A stretch of DNA of 23,632 bases from JAVXCQ01 sp036659415 (GTDB lineage Bacteria; Bacillota; Negativicutes; Acidaminococcales; Acidaminococcaceae): positions 1 to 23,632 of the forward strand of contig JAVXCQ010000024.1 of assembly GCA_036659415.1 (NCBI GenBank), in the 5' to 3' direction. The translations under genes were made by a program, and so were the position numbers. Positions 12,886 to 22,274 of the stretch are shown here, piece by piece. Position 1 is the stretch's first letter. Each line of letters starts with the position of its first letter. The notes under the pieces were generated by a model. The model was not told the DNA's origin and did no database searches. It saw only the letters and a list, made by a program, of their open reading frames with translations.

Positions 12886-14161
12886 AAACGGTCGTATTAT
12901 CGATCCAAGTCAAAATATTGATGCAGTGCTGGATTTGCTGGTAGAAGATGGCGTAGTAGTAGCTATGGCAGCTTCGTTACCAAATCAAGCAGACGAAGTT
13001 TTTGATGCTACGGGACTAGTAGTAGCACCGGGACTGGTCGATATTCACACCCATTTGCGTGAACCTGGTTTAGAAGCCAAAGAAGATATTATCTCCGGAA
13101 CGCAAGCGGCGGCTGCCGGCGGCGTAACCACCATTGCTTGTATGCCGAATACCAAACCGGTTATTGATAACTCCATTATTGTTTCTGGGGTTAAAGACAG
13201 AGCGGCTCGCGAAGGCTATGTGCACGTAGAAGTAGTGGGCGCTATTACCAAAGGTCAAGAAGGTAAAGAACTAGCCGAAATGGGCGATATGAGTGAAAAA
13301 GGAGCCATGGCTTTTTCTGATGATGGGCATTTTGTGAAAAGCACGCGTCTTTTCACCTTGGCGGCCAAATACATTTCAGCTTTCGATAAAGTTTTAATTT
13401 CTCACGCCATTGACCCGGAATTGGGAGCGGACGGCTATATGCACGAAGGCGCAGTTTCGGCTCGAATTGGTGTACCAGGCATTCCTGCTATCGCAGAAGA
13501 TGTTGCGGTAGCCAGGGATTTACTGATTGCAGAATATACAGGAACGCACGTACATATAGCACACGTTGCCAGTAAAGGCGCAGTAGACTTAATTCGCGCA
13601 GCTAAAAAACGCGGTGTCAACGTTACCTGTGAGGCCACCGTGCACCATTTAACCCTTACCGATGAAGCTTGTGCTACCTACAGCACGGCGACTAGAGTGT
13701 CACCACCTTTACGCTCTCGTGACCATGTAGAAGGTATGCGCGCCGGGCTCAAAGACGGCACTGTAGATGCCATTGTAACCGACCATGCCCCTCATGCCCC
13801 CGAAGAAAAAGATGTAGAATTCCGCTATGCTCCCTGTGGCTTTTGTGGTTTAGAAACCTCACTAGGTGTAATTTTAACCGAACTTTATCATACGAACCTC
13901 TTCACAATTAATGAAATTATTGGTAAAATGAGTACAGAACCAGCGAATATTTTTGCACTAAATGCTGGAAGTTTAAAAGTAGGCAAACCTGCGGACGTAA
14001 CTATAATAGACCTTGATAAGAAATGGACCGTGAATAGTATGAATTTTTATACACGCGGTAAATTCACCCCCTATGAAGGGAAAAAGTGCCAAGGTCAAGC
14101 GGTGGCTACCATGGTAGCAGGTAAATTCGTGATGAGAGATGGTGTAGTATGCAAAAGATAA
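12869..14161 (+). CDS. pyrC: Dihydroorotase
   Basis: The 430-residue type I (Bacillus-type) dihydroorotase cyclises carbamoyl-aspartate to dihydroorotate. Zinc ligands are all present: His60 and His62 (DIHTHLREPG, with substrate Arg64), Asp151 or Asp152 (FSDDGH), His179 (LISHA), His232 (HIAHVAS) and the catalytic Asp305 (VTDHAPHAPEEK). The start is TTG at 12869, set by GGAGG at 12856-12860 eight nt before it. The start overlaps the end of pyrB by 17 nt and the 3' end overlaps carA by 13 nt, so translation of the three genes is probably coupled. In some bacteria pyrB and this pyrC type form a complex; nothing here tests that. Confidence 0.97.
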   Translation: MKTLIKNGRIIDPSQNIDAVLDLLVEDGVVVAMAASLPNQADEVFDATGLVVAPGLVDIHTHLREPGLEAKEDIISGTQAAAAGGVTTIACMPNTKPVIDNSIIVSGVKDRAAREGYVHVEVVGAITKGQEGKELAEMGDMSEKGAMAFSDDGHFVKSTRLFTLAAKYISAFDKVLISHAIDPELGADGYMHEGAVSARIGVPGIPAIAEDVAVARDLLIAEYTGTHVHIAHVASKGAVDLIRAAKKRGVNVTCEATVHHLTLTDEACATYSTATRVSPPLRSRDHVEGMRAGLKDGTVDAIVTDHAPHAPEEKDVEFRYAPCGFCGLETSLGVILTELYHTNLFTINEIIGKMSTEPANIFALNAGSLKVGKPADVTIIDLDKKWTVNSMNFYTRGKFTPYEGKKCQGQAVATMVAGKFVMRDGVVCKR

Positions 14162-15219
14162 AAGGCAAGTTAGTATTTAAAGACGGCAGCGTCTATGAAG
14201 GCGATTTGTACGGGCAGCGCAAGGCAGTGGGTGAAGTCGTTTTTACCACGGGCATGAGCGGCTACCAAGAAACACTGACTGACCCTTCGTTTTGTGACCA
14301 AATTGTAGTAATGACCTATCCCTTAGTCGGTAATTATGGCTGCAACCCCCTTTTTAATCAATCGGGTAAATGCTGGTACCAAGGTTTTGTTGTTAGTGAA
14401 ATGTGCGAGGAACCTAGCAATTGGCGGAGTGAGGAAAGTTTGCCAGCTTTTTTAGTTAGACACAATATTCCTGTTTTAACGGGTGTCGATACACGGGCGC
14501 TTACCCGCAAAATTCGTCAGTTTGGAACCCTGCGCGGCGTTATTGTGCCTTATGATATGCCCCAGCAAGAAGTGGAGCAACTACTAGCAACACCAGAAGT
14601 CCACAACCAAGTAGCGCAAGTAACGACACCTACCATTTACCAAAAAGGTGAAGGTAAGTACCATGTAGCAGTGCTGGACTATGGCATTAAAGAACATATT
14701 TTAAACTCCCTGCTTTTATTTGACTGCCGTGTTACTGTTTTTCCGGCAGAAACACCAGCGGAGGTTGTTTTAGCGGCTAATCCTGATGGCATTTTTCTTT
14801 CCAATGGTCCCGGCGACCCACAAGATTTGCAAGTAGAAATTGCTAATGTGCAAAAATTAATCGGCAAAAAACCAATCTTTGGTATTTGTATGGGACACCA
14901 AGTTATGGCACTGGCTAACGGTGCTAAAACCGAAAAATTGCCTTTTGGCCATCGAGGTATTAACCACCCGGTGAAAGATTTAACTGTCGACAAGGTTGTT
15001 ATTTCTTCGCAAAATCACGGGTTTGTGGTCAATGCAGCGTCCATCAAGGAACTACCTGTGAAGATTACCAATGTATCCCTTAATGATGGCACGATTGAAG
15101 GACTGCAATATTTAAACCACCCTACTTTTACCGTGCAGTACCACCCCGAAGCTTCCCCGGGACCCTCCGGTCATGAATATTTATTTGAGCGTTTTGTTAA
15201 GATGATGGGAGGCCACTGA
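14149..15219 (+). CDS. carA: Carbamoyl-phosphate synthase small (glutaminase) subunit
   Basis: The 356-residue subunit releases ammonia from glutamine and passes it to CarB. The N-terminal CPSase small-chain domain spans about 1-140 (VYEGDLYG, GMSGYQETLTDPS). The class I glutamine amidotransferase domain holds the triad Cys247 (GICMGH), His332 and Glu334 (QYHPEASPGP). SNGPGDP at 218-224 is the usual family motif. The ATG lies inside the pyrC 3' end, with only a weak GAGAGAT-like site, so coupling to pyrC translation is likely. Because it is embedded in the pyr operon, this is the pyrimidine-devoted enzyme (pyrAA in Bacillus naming). Only 1 nt separates it from carB. Confidence 0.96.
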   Translation: MQKIKGKLVFKDGSVYEGDLYGQRKAVGEVVFTTGMSGYQETLTDPSFCDQIVVMTYPLVGNYGCNPLFNQSGKCWYQGFVVSEMCEEPSNWRSEESLPAFLVRHNIPVLTGVDTRALTRKIRQFGTLRGVIVPYDMPQQEVEQLLATPEVHNQVAQVTTPTIYQKGEGKYHVAVLDYGIKEHILNSLLLFDCRVTVFPAETPAEVVLAANPDGIFLSNGPGDPQDLQVEIANVQKLIGKKPIFGICMGHQVMALANGAKTEKLPFGHRGINHPVKDLTVDKVVISSQNHGFVVNAASIKELPVKITNVSLNDGTIEGLQYLNHPTFTVQYHPEASPGPSGHEYLFERFVKMMGGH

Positions 15220-15220
15220 G

Positions 15221-18200
15221 ATGCCGAAAAAAACTAATATCAAAAAAGTGCTGGTTATTGGCTCTGGGCCAATTATCATTGGACAGGCTGCCGAGTTTGA
15301 TTACGCCGGCACCCAAGCTTGCCGTTCTTTAAAAGAAGAAGGTTTAGAAGTTGTTTTGGTCAATAGTAATCCTGCTACCATTATGACCGATGTTAATATT
15401 GCTGACCGGGTGTATATTGAGCCGATTAATGTGGAGTTTTTGGAGAGTGTTATCAAACGGGAACGTCCGGACGCTCTGTTAGCCACTTTAGGTGGGCAAA
15501 TCGGCCTTAACCTAGCTATCGACCTATATGAACAAGGCATTTTAGCAGCTAACCACGTAGAACTTTTGGGTACACAAATTAGCAGTATCAAAAAAGCCGA
15601 GGATCGTGAGCTGTTTAAAGAAACTATGCAAAAACTCAACCAGCCCATTCCGGAAAGTGCCATTGTAGAATCGGTACTGGCCGCACAACAATTTGCAAGA
15701 CAAGTGGGCTTTCCTCTGATTGTTCGCCCGGCTTATACTTTGGGCGGTACCGGTGGCGGCATTGCCAATAATGCTGATGAACTAGATGAAATTACCAACA
15801 AAGGCCTCAAATATAGCATGATTGGTCAAGCCCTCATTGAACGCAGCGTAGCCGGCTGGAAAGAAATCGAATACGAAGTAATTCGAGATGCGGCTGACAA
15901 TTGCATTACAGTTTGCAATATGGAAAACCTAGACCCGGTAGGCGTGCATACAGGGGACAGTATTGTCGTGGCTCCTTGTCAAACGCTAAATGACCGGGAA
16001 ATCCAAATGCTTCGGACAGCAGCGATTGATATTGTTCGTGAATTGGGTGTAGAAGGTGGCTGTAACGTGCAATACGCACTGGATCCGGACTCGGAGAAAT
16101 ACATCGTGATCGAGGTTAATCCCCGTGTCAGCAGATCTTCGGCCCTTGCTTCCAAAGCTACCGGTTATCCCATTGCCAAAGTGGCCAGTAAAATCGCCAT
16201 TGGTTATACCCTAGATGAAATCCAAAATGCCGTTACTAAAAAAACCACGGCTTGTTTTGAACCGTCCCTAGACTATGTGGTGCTCAAAATACCGCGTTGG
16301 CCTTTTGATAAATTCGTTCATGCTGACCGGACGCTGGGCACGCAAATGAAGGCTACCGGCGAAGTCATGTCCATTGAACGCAATATGGAAGCGGCACTGC
16401 TTAAGGCTGTTCGTTCCTTGGAAATAGGACTTATTCATCTGGAAATGCCTGAACTTAAGGTCTACACGGATGAAGAAATCTTTGCTAAGCTTAAAGACGT
16501 GAACGACGAAAGATTTTTTGTGCTGGCAGAAGCTTTCCGTCGCCAAATAACCTTGGAAGACGTGCACCAAATCACCAAAATCGATCGTTTCTTCCTGCGC
16601 AAAATTCATAATATTGTTGACCTGGAAAGTGTGCTCAAAACTCAGCCGTTAGACGCTGACTTGCTACGCCGTGCCAAAAAAATGGGCTTTGCCGATGTCA
16701 CCATTGGCGAATACGTAGGCAAAACAGGCTTGGAAGTACGGGCATTGCGCAAAGCTTGGCAGATTATCCCTACTTACAAAATGGTTGACACCTGTGCTGC
16801 TGAGTTTGAAGCCGAAACACCTTATTATTATTCGACCTATGCTACCGAAGACGAAGTGTTAGTGTCCGATAAGAAAAAAGTTATTGTTTTGGGCTCAGGG
16901 CCGATTAGAATTGGTCAAGGCGTAGAGTTTGACTACTGCTCCGTTCATTCGGTGTGGGCACTCAAAGAATTGGGCTACGAAACAATTATCATTAATAACA
17001 ATCCGGAAACTGTCAGTACGGACTTTGATACGTCTGATCGCTTGTACTTTGAACCTTTAACCTTGGAAGACGTGCTTAACGTTATTGATAAAGAGCAGCC
17101 AGAAGGCGTTATTGTCCAATTTGGTGGACAAACAGCCATTAATTTGGCCGGACCTCTCCATGAGTGTGGAGTGCAAATTCTCGGCTCTAGCGTGGATAGC
17201 ATTGACCGTGCAGAGGACAGAGAGCGTTTTGATGAGCTGCTAACCGAGGTCAATATCCCTCGCCCTCAAGGGCATACGGTTTTTGATACCACCGGAGCTA
17301 TTAAGGCAGCTAACGACGTGGGCTATCCAGTCATGGTTCGTCCTTCCTATGTTTTGGGCGGTCGTGCCATGGAAATTGTTTATGCCGAAGAAGAACTGAA
17401 ATATTATATGACTAACGCCGTGAAAGCTTCTCACGAACATCCGGTGTTGGTAGATCACTATCTACAAGGCACAGAAGTGGAAGTAGATGCCATTTGTGAT
17501 GGCACTGACGTTTTAATTCCGGGCATTATGGAACATATTGAACGGGCAGGCGTTCATTCCGGCGACAGTATTGCCGTTTATCCGCCGCGCAGTTTAAGTG
17601 AAAATGTGATTAAAACCATTATTACTTATACCAACAAATTAGCTTTGGGTCTGGAAGTCCACGGCATGATTAACATTCAGTATATCGTGCGCGATAATGC
17701 GGTGTATGTTATTGAGGTAAACCCTCGTTCCAGCCGGACAGTACCGTTCCTCTCCAAAGTAACCAATATCCCAATGGTGAACGTAGCAACGAAAGCGGCT
17801 ATGGGGCACAGTATTCGTGAGCAGGGCTTTAAGCCTGGCCTAGGCTTCTTCCCTGATTACTATGCGGTTAAAGCACCGGTTTTTTCCTTTAATAAAATGA
17901 CTGACGTCGATATTACCCTCGGACCTGAAATGAAGTCCACAGGCGAAGTTATGTGTATTGACTATCAATATTCCCGCGCTTTGTACAAAGCCTGTATTGC
18001 GTCCGGAATTAATGTACCGGCAGAAGGTGCGATTTTAATTACGGTAGCCGACATGGATAAACCCGAAGCTGCGGAAATTGCTAGCGGTTTTGCTGATTTG
18101 GGCTACGAAATTGTGGCGACCGGCGGTACTGCTAAATTCCTGCAAGACCAAGGTATTCCCGTTACGGTAGCTACTAAAGTCAGCGAAGGTTCACCGAACC

Positions 18201-18430
18201 TCTTAGACGACATTAAAGAAGGCAAAATTGCCATGGTTATTAATACCCTTACTCACGGACGGGACGTGGCTCGTGATGGTTTTAGAATTAGACGTTCTAC
18301 GGTAGAACACGCTATTCCTTGTCTGACGTCCATGGATACAGCACGGGAACTGCAACAAGTGATGAGCGCTATGCGTCGTCGGAGAATGGTTAGTATTATT
18401 GCACTGCAAGATTTAGCGTGGGAGGGATAA
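15221..18430 (+). CDS. carB: Carbamoyl-phosphate synthase large subunit
   Basis: The protein has 1069 residues, the normal length. It contains two homologous halves, each starting with a Rossmann-like pre-ATP-grasp (KKVLVIGSGPIIIGQAAEFDYAG near residue 8 and KKVIVLGSGPIRIGQGVEFDYCS near residue 550) and each followed by an ATP-grasp domain with EVNPR-type motifs (IVIEVNPRVSRSSALASKATGYP and VYVIEVNPRSSRTVPFLSKVTNIP). Between them lies the oligomerisation domain. The C-terminal 130 residues are the MGS-like allosteric domain, the usual site of UMP inhibition. The enzyme makes carbamoyl phosphate from bicarbonate, ammonia and two ATP. A GGGAGG site lies in the end of carA. It is Bacillus pyrAB in context. 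Confidence 0.98.
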   Translation: MPKKTNIKKVLVIGSGPIIIGQAAEFDYAGTQACRSLKEEGLEVVLVNSNPATIMTDVNIADRVYIEPINVEFLESVIKRERPDALLATLGGQIGLNLAIDLYEQGILAANHVELLGTQISSIKKAEDRELFKETMQKLNQPIPESAIVESVLAAQQFARQVGFPLIVRPAYTLGGTGGGIANNADELDEITNKGLKYSMIGQALIERSVAGWKEIEYEVIRDAADNCITVCNMENLDPVGVHTGDSIVVAPCQTLNDREIQMLRTAAIDIVRELGVEGGCNVQYALDPDSEKYIVIEVNPRVSRSSALASKATGYPIAKVASKIAIGYTLDEIQNAVTKKTTACFEPSLDYVVLKIPRWPFDKFVHADRTLGTQMKATGEVMSIERNMEAALLKAVRSLEIGLIHLEMPELKVYTDEEIFAKLKDVNDERFFVLAEAFRRQITLEDVHQITKIDRFFLRKIHNIVDLESVLKTQPLDADLLRRAKKMGFADVTIGEYVGKTGLEVRALRKAWQIIPTYKMVDTCAAEFEAETPYYYSTYATEDEVLVSDKKKVIVLGSGPIRIGQGVEFDYCSVHSVWALKELGYETIIINNNPETVSTDFDTSDRLYFEPLTLEDVLNVIDKEQPEGVIVQFGGQTAINLAGPLHECGVQILGSSVDSIDRAEDRERFDELLTEVNIPRPQGHTVFDTTGAIKAANDVGYPVMVRPSYVLGGRAMEIVYAEEELKYYMTNAVKASHEHPVLVDHYLQGTEVEVDAICDGTDVLIPGIMEHIERAGVHSGDSIAVYPPRSLSENVIKTIITYTNKLALGLEVHGMINIQYIVRDNAVYVIEVNPRSSRTVPFLSKVTNIPMVNVATKAAMGHSIREQGFKPGLGFFPDYYAVKAPVFSFNKMTDVDITLGPEMKSTGEVMCIDYQYSRALYKACIASGINVPAEGAILITVADMDKPEAAEIASGFADLGYEIVATGGTAKFLQDQGIPVTVATKVSEGSPNLLDDIKEGKIAMVINTLTHGRDVARDGFRIRRSTVEHAIPCLTSMDTARELQQVMSAMRRRRMVSIIALQDLAWEG

Positions 18431-18432
18431 GC

Positions 18433-19200
18433 TTGTCAAAAACAATCGTCGAGGCCAAAGTAATTGGACAAAAAATATTATCGACAGATGTGAAGTTGAT
18501 TGACGTCTACGCTCCGGAGATTGCCGCACAAGCACAGCCCGGCCAGTTCGTGAATGTCTGCGTCAGTTCCCAGATGGCTCCACTCTTGCGCAGACCTCTG
18601 GGTATTGCCGGCGTTAACGTCCAAACTGGCGTTATCACCATGATTTATCGAATTTTGGGTGAAGCTACCCAACTGTTGGCGAATGCTTGTAGCGGCGATG
18701 TGCTCAGTATTATCGGTCCCTTGGGACACGGATTTGACCTTACGGCGCAAAGACCGCTACTGATTGGCGGCGGTTTGGGCTTAGCACCACTGGTTTATTT
18801 AGCACAAAGCTTTTGCCCACAACCAGTCGAAGTATTAATGGGTGGCCGCACGGACAAAGAATTGTTTTGGACGGAAATCTATACAGACCTTTGTGAGGCT
18901 CTGCATATTACCACCGATGACGGTAGTCAAGGAACTAAAGGCACCGTCCTTGCTCTATTACCAGAGCTTTTGCAGCAGGGACATTATGACTGCGTCTATG
19001 TGTGCGGACCGGAGCCGATGATGAAGGCTGTAGCACAGGTAGCCCAAGCACAGGGTGTGCCCTGCCAGGTATCTTTGGAAAAATATATGGCTTGCGGTGT
19101 AGGCGCTTGCCTGTCTTGTTCTTGCGGCGGTGTGCATAAACGCCTGAAAGTCTGTACTGATGGTCCGGTTTTTTGGGCGCAGGAGGTAACAGAATGGTAA
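18433..19200 (+). CDS. pyrK: Dihydroorotate dehydrogenase electron-transfer subunit
   Basis: The 255-residue FAD and [2Fe-2S] subunit lets PyrD class 1B use NAD+ as electron acceptor. The flavin-binding RPLGI motif follows LLR at about residue 54. The GGGLGLAPLVYLA segment binds nucleotide, and the C-terminal cluster CGVGACLSC with the distal Cys in KVCTDGPVF holds the [2Fe-2S]. The start is TTG at 18433: GGGAGGG (18420-18425) sits 7 nt before it and overlaps the carB stop region. A GTG at 18418 would place that ribosome binding site inside the gene. The last 7 nt overlap pyrD. Confidence 0.95.
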   Translation: MSKTIVEAKVIGQKILSTDVKLIDVYAPEIAAQAQPGQFVNVCVSSQMAPLLRRPLGIAGVNVQTGVITMIYRILGEATQLLANACSGDVLSIIGPLGHGFDLTAQRPLLIGGGLGLAPLVYLAQSFCPQPVEVLMGGRTDKELFWTEIYTDLCEALHITTDDGSQGTKGTVLALLPELLQQGHYDCVYVCGPEPMMKAVAQVAQAQGVPCQVSLEKYMACGVGACLSCSCGGVHKRLKVCTDGPVFWAQEVTEW

Positions 19201-20138
19201 CAAATCTTTATGGTAATCGTTTAGCGGTGGATTTGGCGGGACTCAAAATGCAAACGCCGATTACCACTGCTTCTGGTACCTTTGGCTTTGGTTTGGAGTT
19301 TCAGGATTTTTTAGATTTGGAAAAAGTAGGCGCTGTGACCGTCAAAGGCACGACACTGCTTCCACGTGCCGGTAATAAGGGGCAGCGGGCGGTGGAAACC
19401 CCGGCCGGTATGCTTAATTGTGTAGGCTTGGAAAATCCTGGAGTTGAGTATTTTTTAACGCAAACTTTACCGGAGTTAAGAAAGCTGGCAGTACCAGTTA
19501 TTGTCAACATTGCCGGTACCACACCGGAAGAATACGGCATTTTAGCTAAAAAGCTAGATGTGCCTGGGATAGCGGCGCTTGAAATCAATATTTCTTGTCC
19601 GAATGTGAAACAAGGTGGCATGGCTTTTGGCACTTGTCCCGCCAGTGCCGCAGAAGTGGTACGTGCGGTGAAAGCCAACACCAACAAAGTTGTCATCACC
19701 AAATTGTCCCCCAATGTTACAGATATTGTGGAAATGGCGCTAGCTGTAGAAGCGGCAGGCACAGATGTTATCTCCCTAATTAATACCTTGGTGGGCATGA
19801 AAATCGATATTAACCGTAAACAACCAGTGCTGGGCAACGTGGTTGGCGGCTTGTCAGGGCCTGCCATTCGCCCAGTAGCGGTGCGCATGGTGTATCAGGT
19901 AGCACAACGGGTGCACGTACCAATTATCGGTATGGGTGGCATTATGTGCGCCGAAGACGCTATTGAGTTTTTACTGGCTGGAGCCAGTGCCGTGGCTGTG
20001 GGCACGGCGAATTTCCGTGATCCACGGTTGGCTCAAACACTGGCGCAAGGACTGCTAGACTATCTAGACCGTCAAGGCTTCGATAAGCTCAGCGAAATAA
20101 TTGGCTTGGCCTTGCCCGGCAGTTTAAATAAGAGGTGA
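19194..20138 (+). CDS. pyrD: Dihydroorotate dehydrogenase, class 1B catalytic subunit
   Basis: The 314-residue FMN enzyme oxidises dihydroorotate to orotate. The catalytic base is Cys135 in NISCPNVKQGG, the mark of class 1 cytosolic enzymes (class 2 enzymes use Ser). Lys51 (VTVKGTT) and the NCVGLENPG segment fit the family. The adjacent pyrK makes this the class 1B NAD+-linked heterotetramer. The ATG at 19194 is fixed by AGGAGGT (19181-19187), itself inside pyrK; the frame continues upstream without one. It overlaps pyrK by 7 nt, and pyrF follows after 4 nt. Confidence 0.97.
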   Translation: MVTNLYGNRLAVDLAGLKMQTPITTASGTFGFGLEFQDFLDLEKVGAVTVKGTTLLPRAGNKGQRAVETPAGMLNCVGLENPGVEYFLTQTLPELRKLAVPVIVNIAGTTPEEYGILAKKLDVPGIAALEINISCPNVKQGGMAFGTCPASAAEVVRAVKANTNKVVITKLSPNVTDIVEMALAVEAAGTDVISLINTLVGMKIDINRKQPVLGNVVGGLSGPAIRPVAVRMVYQVAQRVHVPIIGMGGIMCAEDAIEFLLAGASAVAVGTANFRDPRLAQTLAQGLLDYLDRQGFDKLSEIIGLALPGSLNKR

Positions 20139-20142
20139 GTAG

Positions 20143-20859
20143 ATGCAAAGTGATGAACGTTTAATAGTAGCACTGGATTTTTCCACCCAGGCAGAAGCTG
20201 AAAAAACTGTCAGGGAACTAGGTGCTAGCGTTAGCTATTACAAAGTCGGCATGGAGCTGTATTATGCCGCCGGTGCCCCCATGCTAGCCTTTTTAAAAGC
20301 ACAGGGAAAACAGGTTTTTCTCGATTTAAAATTACAGGATATCCCCAATACCGTAGCCAAAAGCTTAACGGTTTTAACGGCGCTGGGGGCTGATATGATG
20401 AATGTTCACGCTGTAGGCGGCGGCAAAATGCTAGCGGCAGCAGCACAAGCGGTCAAAGCAGAAGCAGCTCGGCTGGGACGTGTAGCACCCAAATTAATTG
20501 CAGTAACCGTACTAACTAGTATGGATAATGACCAGTGGCAAGATTTGCATTATAGTCAGACTATTGCCCAGCAAGTGGTCACTTTAGCCCAATTAGCCCA
20601 AAAATCCGGGCTGGACGGAGTAGTCGCTTCCCCTCAGGAAGCTGCCGCTATCAGACAAGCTTGCGGACCGGAGTTTTTGATTGTAACCCCGGGAGTACGT
20701 CCGGCAGGGGCTGCCCTAAACGACCAAAGTCGTATTGCCACGCCAGCAGGAGCTTTTGCCAGTGGTGCTAGCCATATTGTAGTGGGCAGACCGATTACCC
20801 AAGCAGACGATAAACAAGCCGCAGCGCAGGCAATTGTGGCAGAAATTAGAGGAGTTTAA
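20143..20859 (+). CDS. pyrF: Orotidine 5'-phosphate decarboxylase
   Basis: The 238-residue TIM-barrel enzyme converts OMP to UMP, the last step of the pathway. The catalytic DLKLQDIPNTV motif gives Asp61, Lys63 and Asp66. The phosphate-binding end is in TPGVRPAG and VVGRPIT. AGAGGTGAG precedes the ATG. It lies 4 nt after pyrD, and pyrE follows with a 1-nt gap. Confidence 0.97.
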   Translation: MQSDERLIVALDFSTQAEAEKTVRELGASVSYYKVGMELYYAAGAPMLAFLKAQGKQVFLDLKLQDIPNTVAKSLTVLTALGADMMNVHAVGGGKMLAAAAQAVKAEAARLGRVAPKLIAVTVLTSMDNDQWQDLHYSQTIAQQVVTLAQLAQKSGLDGVVASPQEAAAIRQACGPEFLIVTPGVRPAGAALNDQSRIATPAGAFASGASHIVVGRPITQADDKQAAAQAIVAEIRGV

Positions 20860-20860
20860 G

Positions 20861-21433
20861 ATGACAGAACAAGAAGTAATGCAACTACTAGAAGAAACCC
20901 AAGCAATCTTGCACGGCCATTTTCTTTTGACCTCCGGGTTACATAGCCCCATGTATGTGGAAAAATTTAATGTTTTGCAACACCCCCAATATACCGAACA
21001 ACTCTGTAAAGAATTAGCTTCTCGATATATTAACGACCGAGTAGAATTAGTAGTTGGCCCCATGACCGGCGGTATTTTGCTGGCGCATGAAGTAGGTAAA
21101 AACCTAGGCACACGAGCCATCTTTACCGAACGTGAAGCTGGCAAAATGGTTTTTAAACGTGGCTTTCATATTGAACCCGGCACGAGAGTGCTAATTGTTG
21201 AAGATATCGTTACTACTGGCGGTAGTGTGTTTGAAGTAGTGGCAGCGGTTAAAGAACAAGGCGGTATTCCTATTGGCATTGGCTTATTGGTAGATAGAAG
21301 TGGCGGCAAGGTAGACTTTGGTCTGCGGACAGAAGCCCTTTTGCATTTAAACGTGGAAACTTTTCCAGCTGCCAGTTGCCCCTTGTGTGCCGCAGGCAAA
21401 GAATTTACCAAACGCGGTCGCACCGGTAAATAA
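20861..21433 (+). CDS. pyrE: Orotate phosphoribosyltransferase
   Basis: The 190-residue enzyme joins orotate and PRPP to give OMP. The PRPP loop VLIVEDIVTTGGS is at residues 110-122, and TEREAGKMVFKRGF is at about 89-102. The C-terminal tail carries a CPLC pair (about 173-176) followed by a basic KEFTKRGRTGK, as in the shorter PyrE type of many Bacillota and archaea. The ATG at 20861 is supported by AGAGGAG in the end of pyrF; an upstream in-frame GTG at 20834 has no site. It is the last gene of the operon, 20 nt before the terminator. Confidence 0.96.
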   Translation: MTEQEVMQLLEETQAILHGHFLLTSGLHSPMYVEKFNVLQHPQYTEQLCKELASRYINDRVELVVGPMTGGILLAHEVGKNLGTRAIFTEREAGKMVFKRGFHIEPGTRVLIVEDIVTTGGSVFEVVAAVKEQGGIPIGIGLLVDRSGGKVDFGLRTEALLHLNVETFPAASCPLCAAGKEFTKRGRTGK

Positions 21434-21452
21434 ATCGAAAATTATTTTAGGT

Positions 21453-21497
21453 AAAAAAATCTCCCCAACAGTTATTGCTGTTGAGGAGATTTTTTAT
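21453..21497. terminator. Intrinsic terminator of the pyr operon, overlapping the 3' end of the glycosylase gene
   Basis: ATCTCC (21459-21464) pairs with GGAGAT (21485-21490), and CAACAG (21466-21471) with CTGTTG (21478-21483). The loop is TTATTG, and A and T runs flank the stem on both strands. The loop contains the stop codon of the convergent gene. Confidence 0.85.
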
Positions 21498-22122
21498 TGA
21501 GGGTTGTATTTAATTCCGCCGCTGCTTGCCACAGATACCAGACAGCCAAAGAACGCCACGGCCGCCAAGTTGCTGTCAACTTGTTAATTTGTCCCCGCTT
21601 GGGGAGATCGGGTAGTTGCAATAAGTTTTGCAAAGCTTTTTTAAAAACGTGGTCGGCAGAAGGCACCACATCAGTGCGACATAGCGCCAAGAGTAAAAAC
21701 ATTTCTACAGTCCATTGACCTAAACCCTTAACTTCCAATAGTTGCTTAGAAATTTCATTATCGGTCATGGTAGCAAAGGCAGTTAAAGTAATTTTTTTGT
21801 CTAAGACCTGTTGGGCTAAACCCTTGAGGTAGGATATTTTTTGCGGTACCAAACCAATGGCGGCCAGCACTGCTTCCGGAGCAGTACTCATAGCACTAGG
21901 CGTAATAGTTCCTAGGAGTTGTTCTAGTTTATTAAAAATTTCGTCCACGACTGCCGGTGGAAGTTGTTGAGAAATCAGACCACGCACGAGAATTTCAAAA
22001 TAGCGGTCTTCTTTTTCCGGCGAGAGGGTACAAGGTGAATATTTGCTGATTAGAGGTGCAAGCATCGGCGCTTGGCTGAGTAAATATTGGTCACCGTCCA
22101 GCCAATTAGGTGTTACTGGCAT
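21472..22122 (-). CDS. DNA-3-methyladenine glycosylase II-like (HhH-GPD, AlkA type)
   Basis: The 216-residue helix-hairpin-helix glycosylase would excise alkylated bases. Residues about 45-60 (ILVRGLISQQLPPAV) resemble the conserved IxQQxS-type segment. The hairpin is LLEVKGLGQWTVEMFLLLAL at about 133-152, and the catalytic Asp follows in PSADHVFKKAL. It lacks the N-terminal domain of E. coli AlkA, as short bacterial forms often do. The ATG at 22122 is set by AAGGAG nearby; the frame continues to 22167 without a site. The last codons (NKKSPQQQ) are encoded by the pyr operon terminator itself. Confidence 0.85.
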   Translation of the reverse strand: MPVTPNWLDGDQYLLSQAPMLAPLISKYSPCTLSPEKEDRYFEILVRGLISQQLPPAVVDEIFNKLEQLLGTITPSAMSTAPEAVLAAIGLVPQKISYLKGLAQQVLDKKITLTAFATMTDNEISKQLLEVKGLGQWTVEMFLLLALCRTDVVPSADHVFKKALQNLLQLPDLPKRGQINKLTATWRPWRSLAVWYLWQAAAELNTTLNKKSPQQQ

Positions 22123-22218
22123 AAAACCACTCCTTAGATTAATTTGACATATATACCAATACGACAAAAGTTACAAAAATCCTGTTTTTTTAATAGATAA
22201 AAAAGTACGGACTGCTAC

Positions 22219-22247
22219 TTGCGTGAAAGATAAAGTTATGGTAACAT
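22219..22247 (+). promoter_or_regulatory. Promoter of tRNA cluster 1
   Basis: The -35 is TTGCGT (22219-22224) and the -10 is TAACAT (22242-22247), with a 17-bp spacer and a TG at the extended -10 position. The remaining DNA of 22123-22274 shows only an AT-rich divergent region for the glycosylase and a short CTGTCaGACAG repeat at 22254-22264. Confidence 0.5.
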
Positions 22248-22274
22248 ATATATCTGTCAGACAGTTAGACATTT

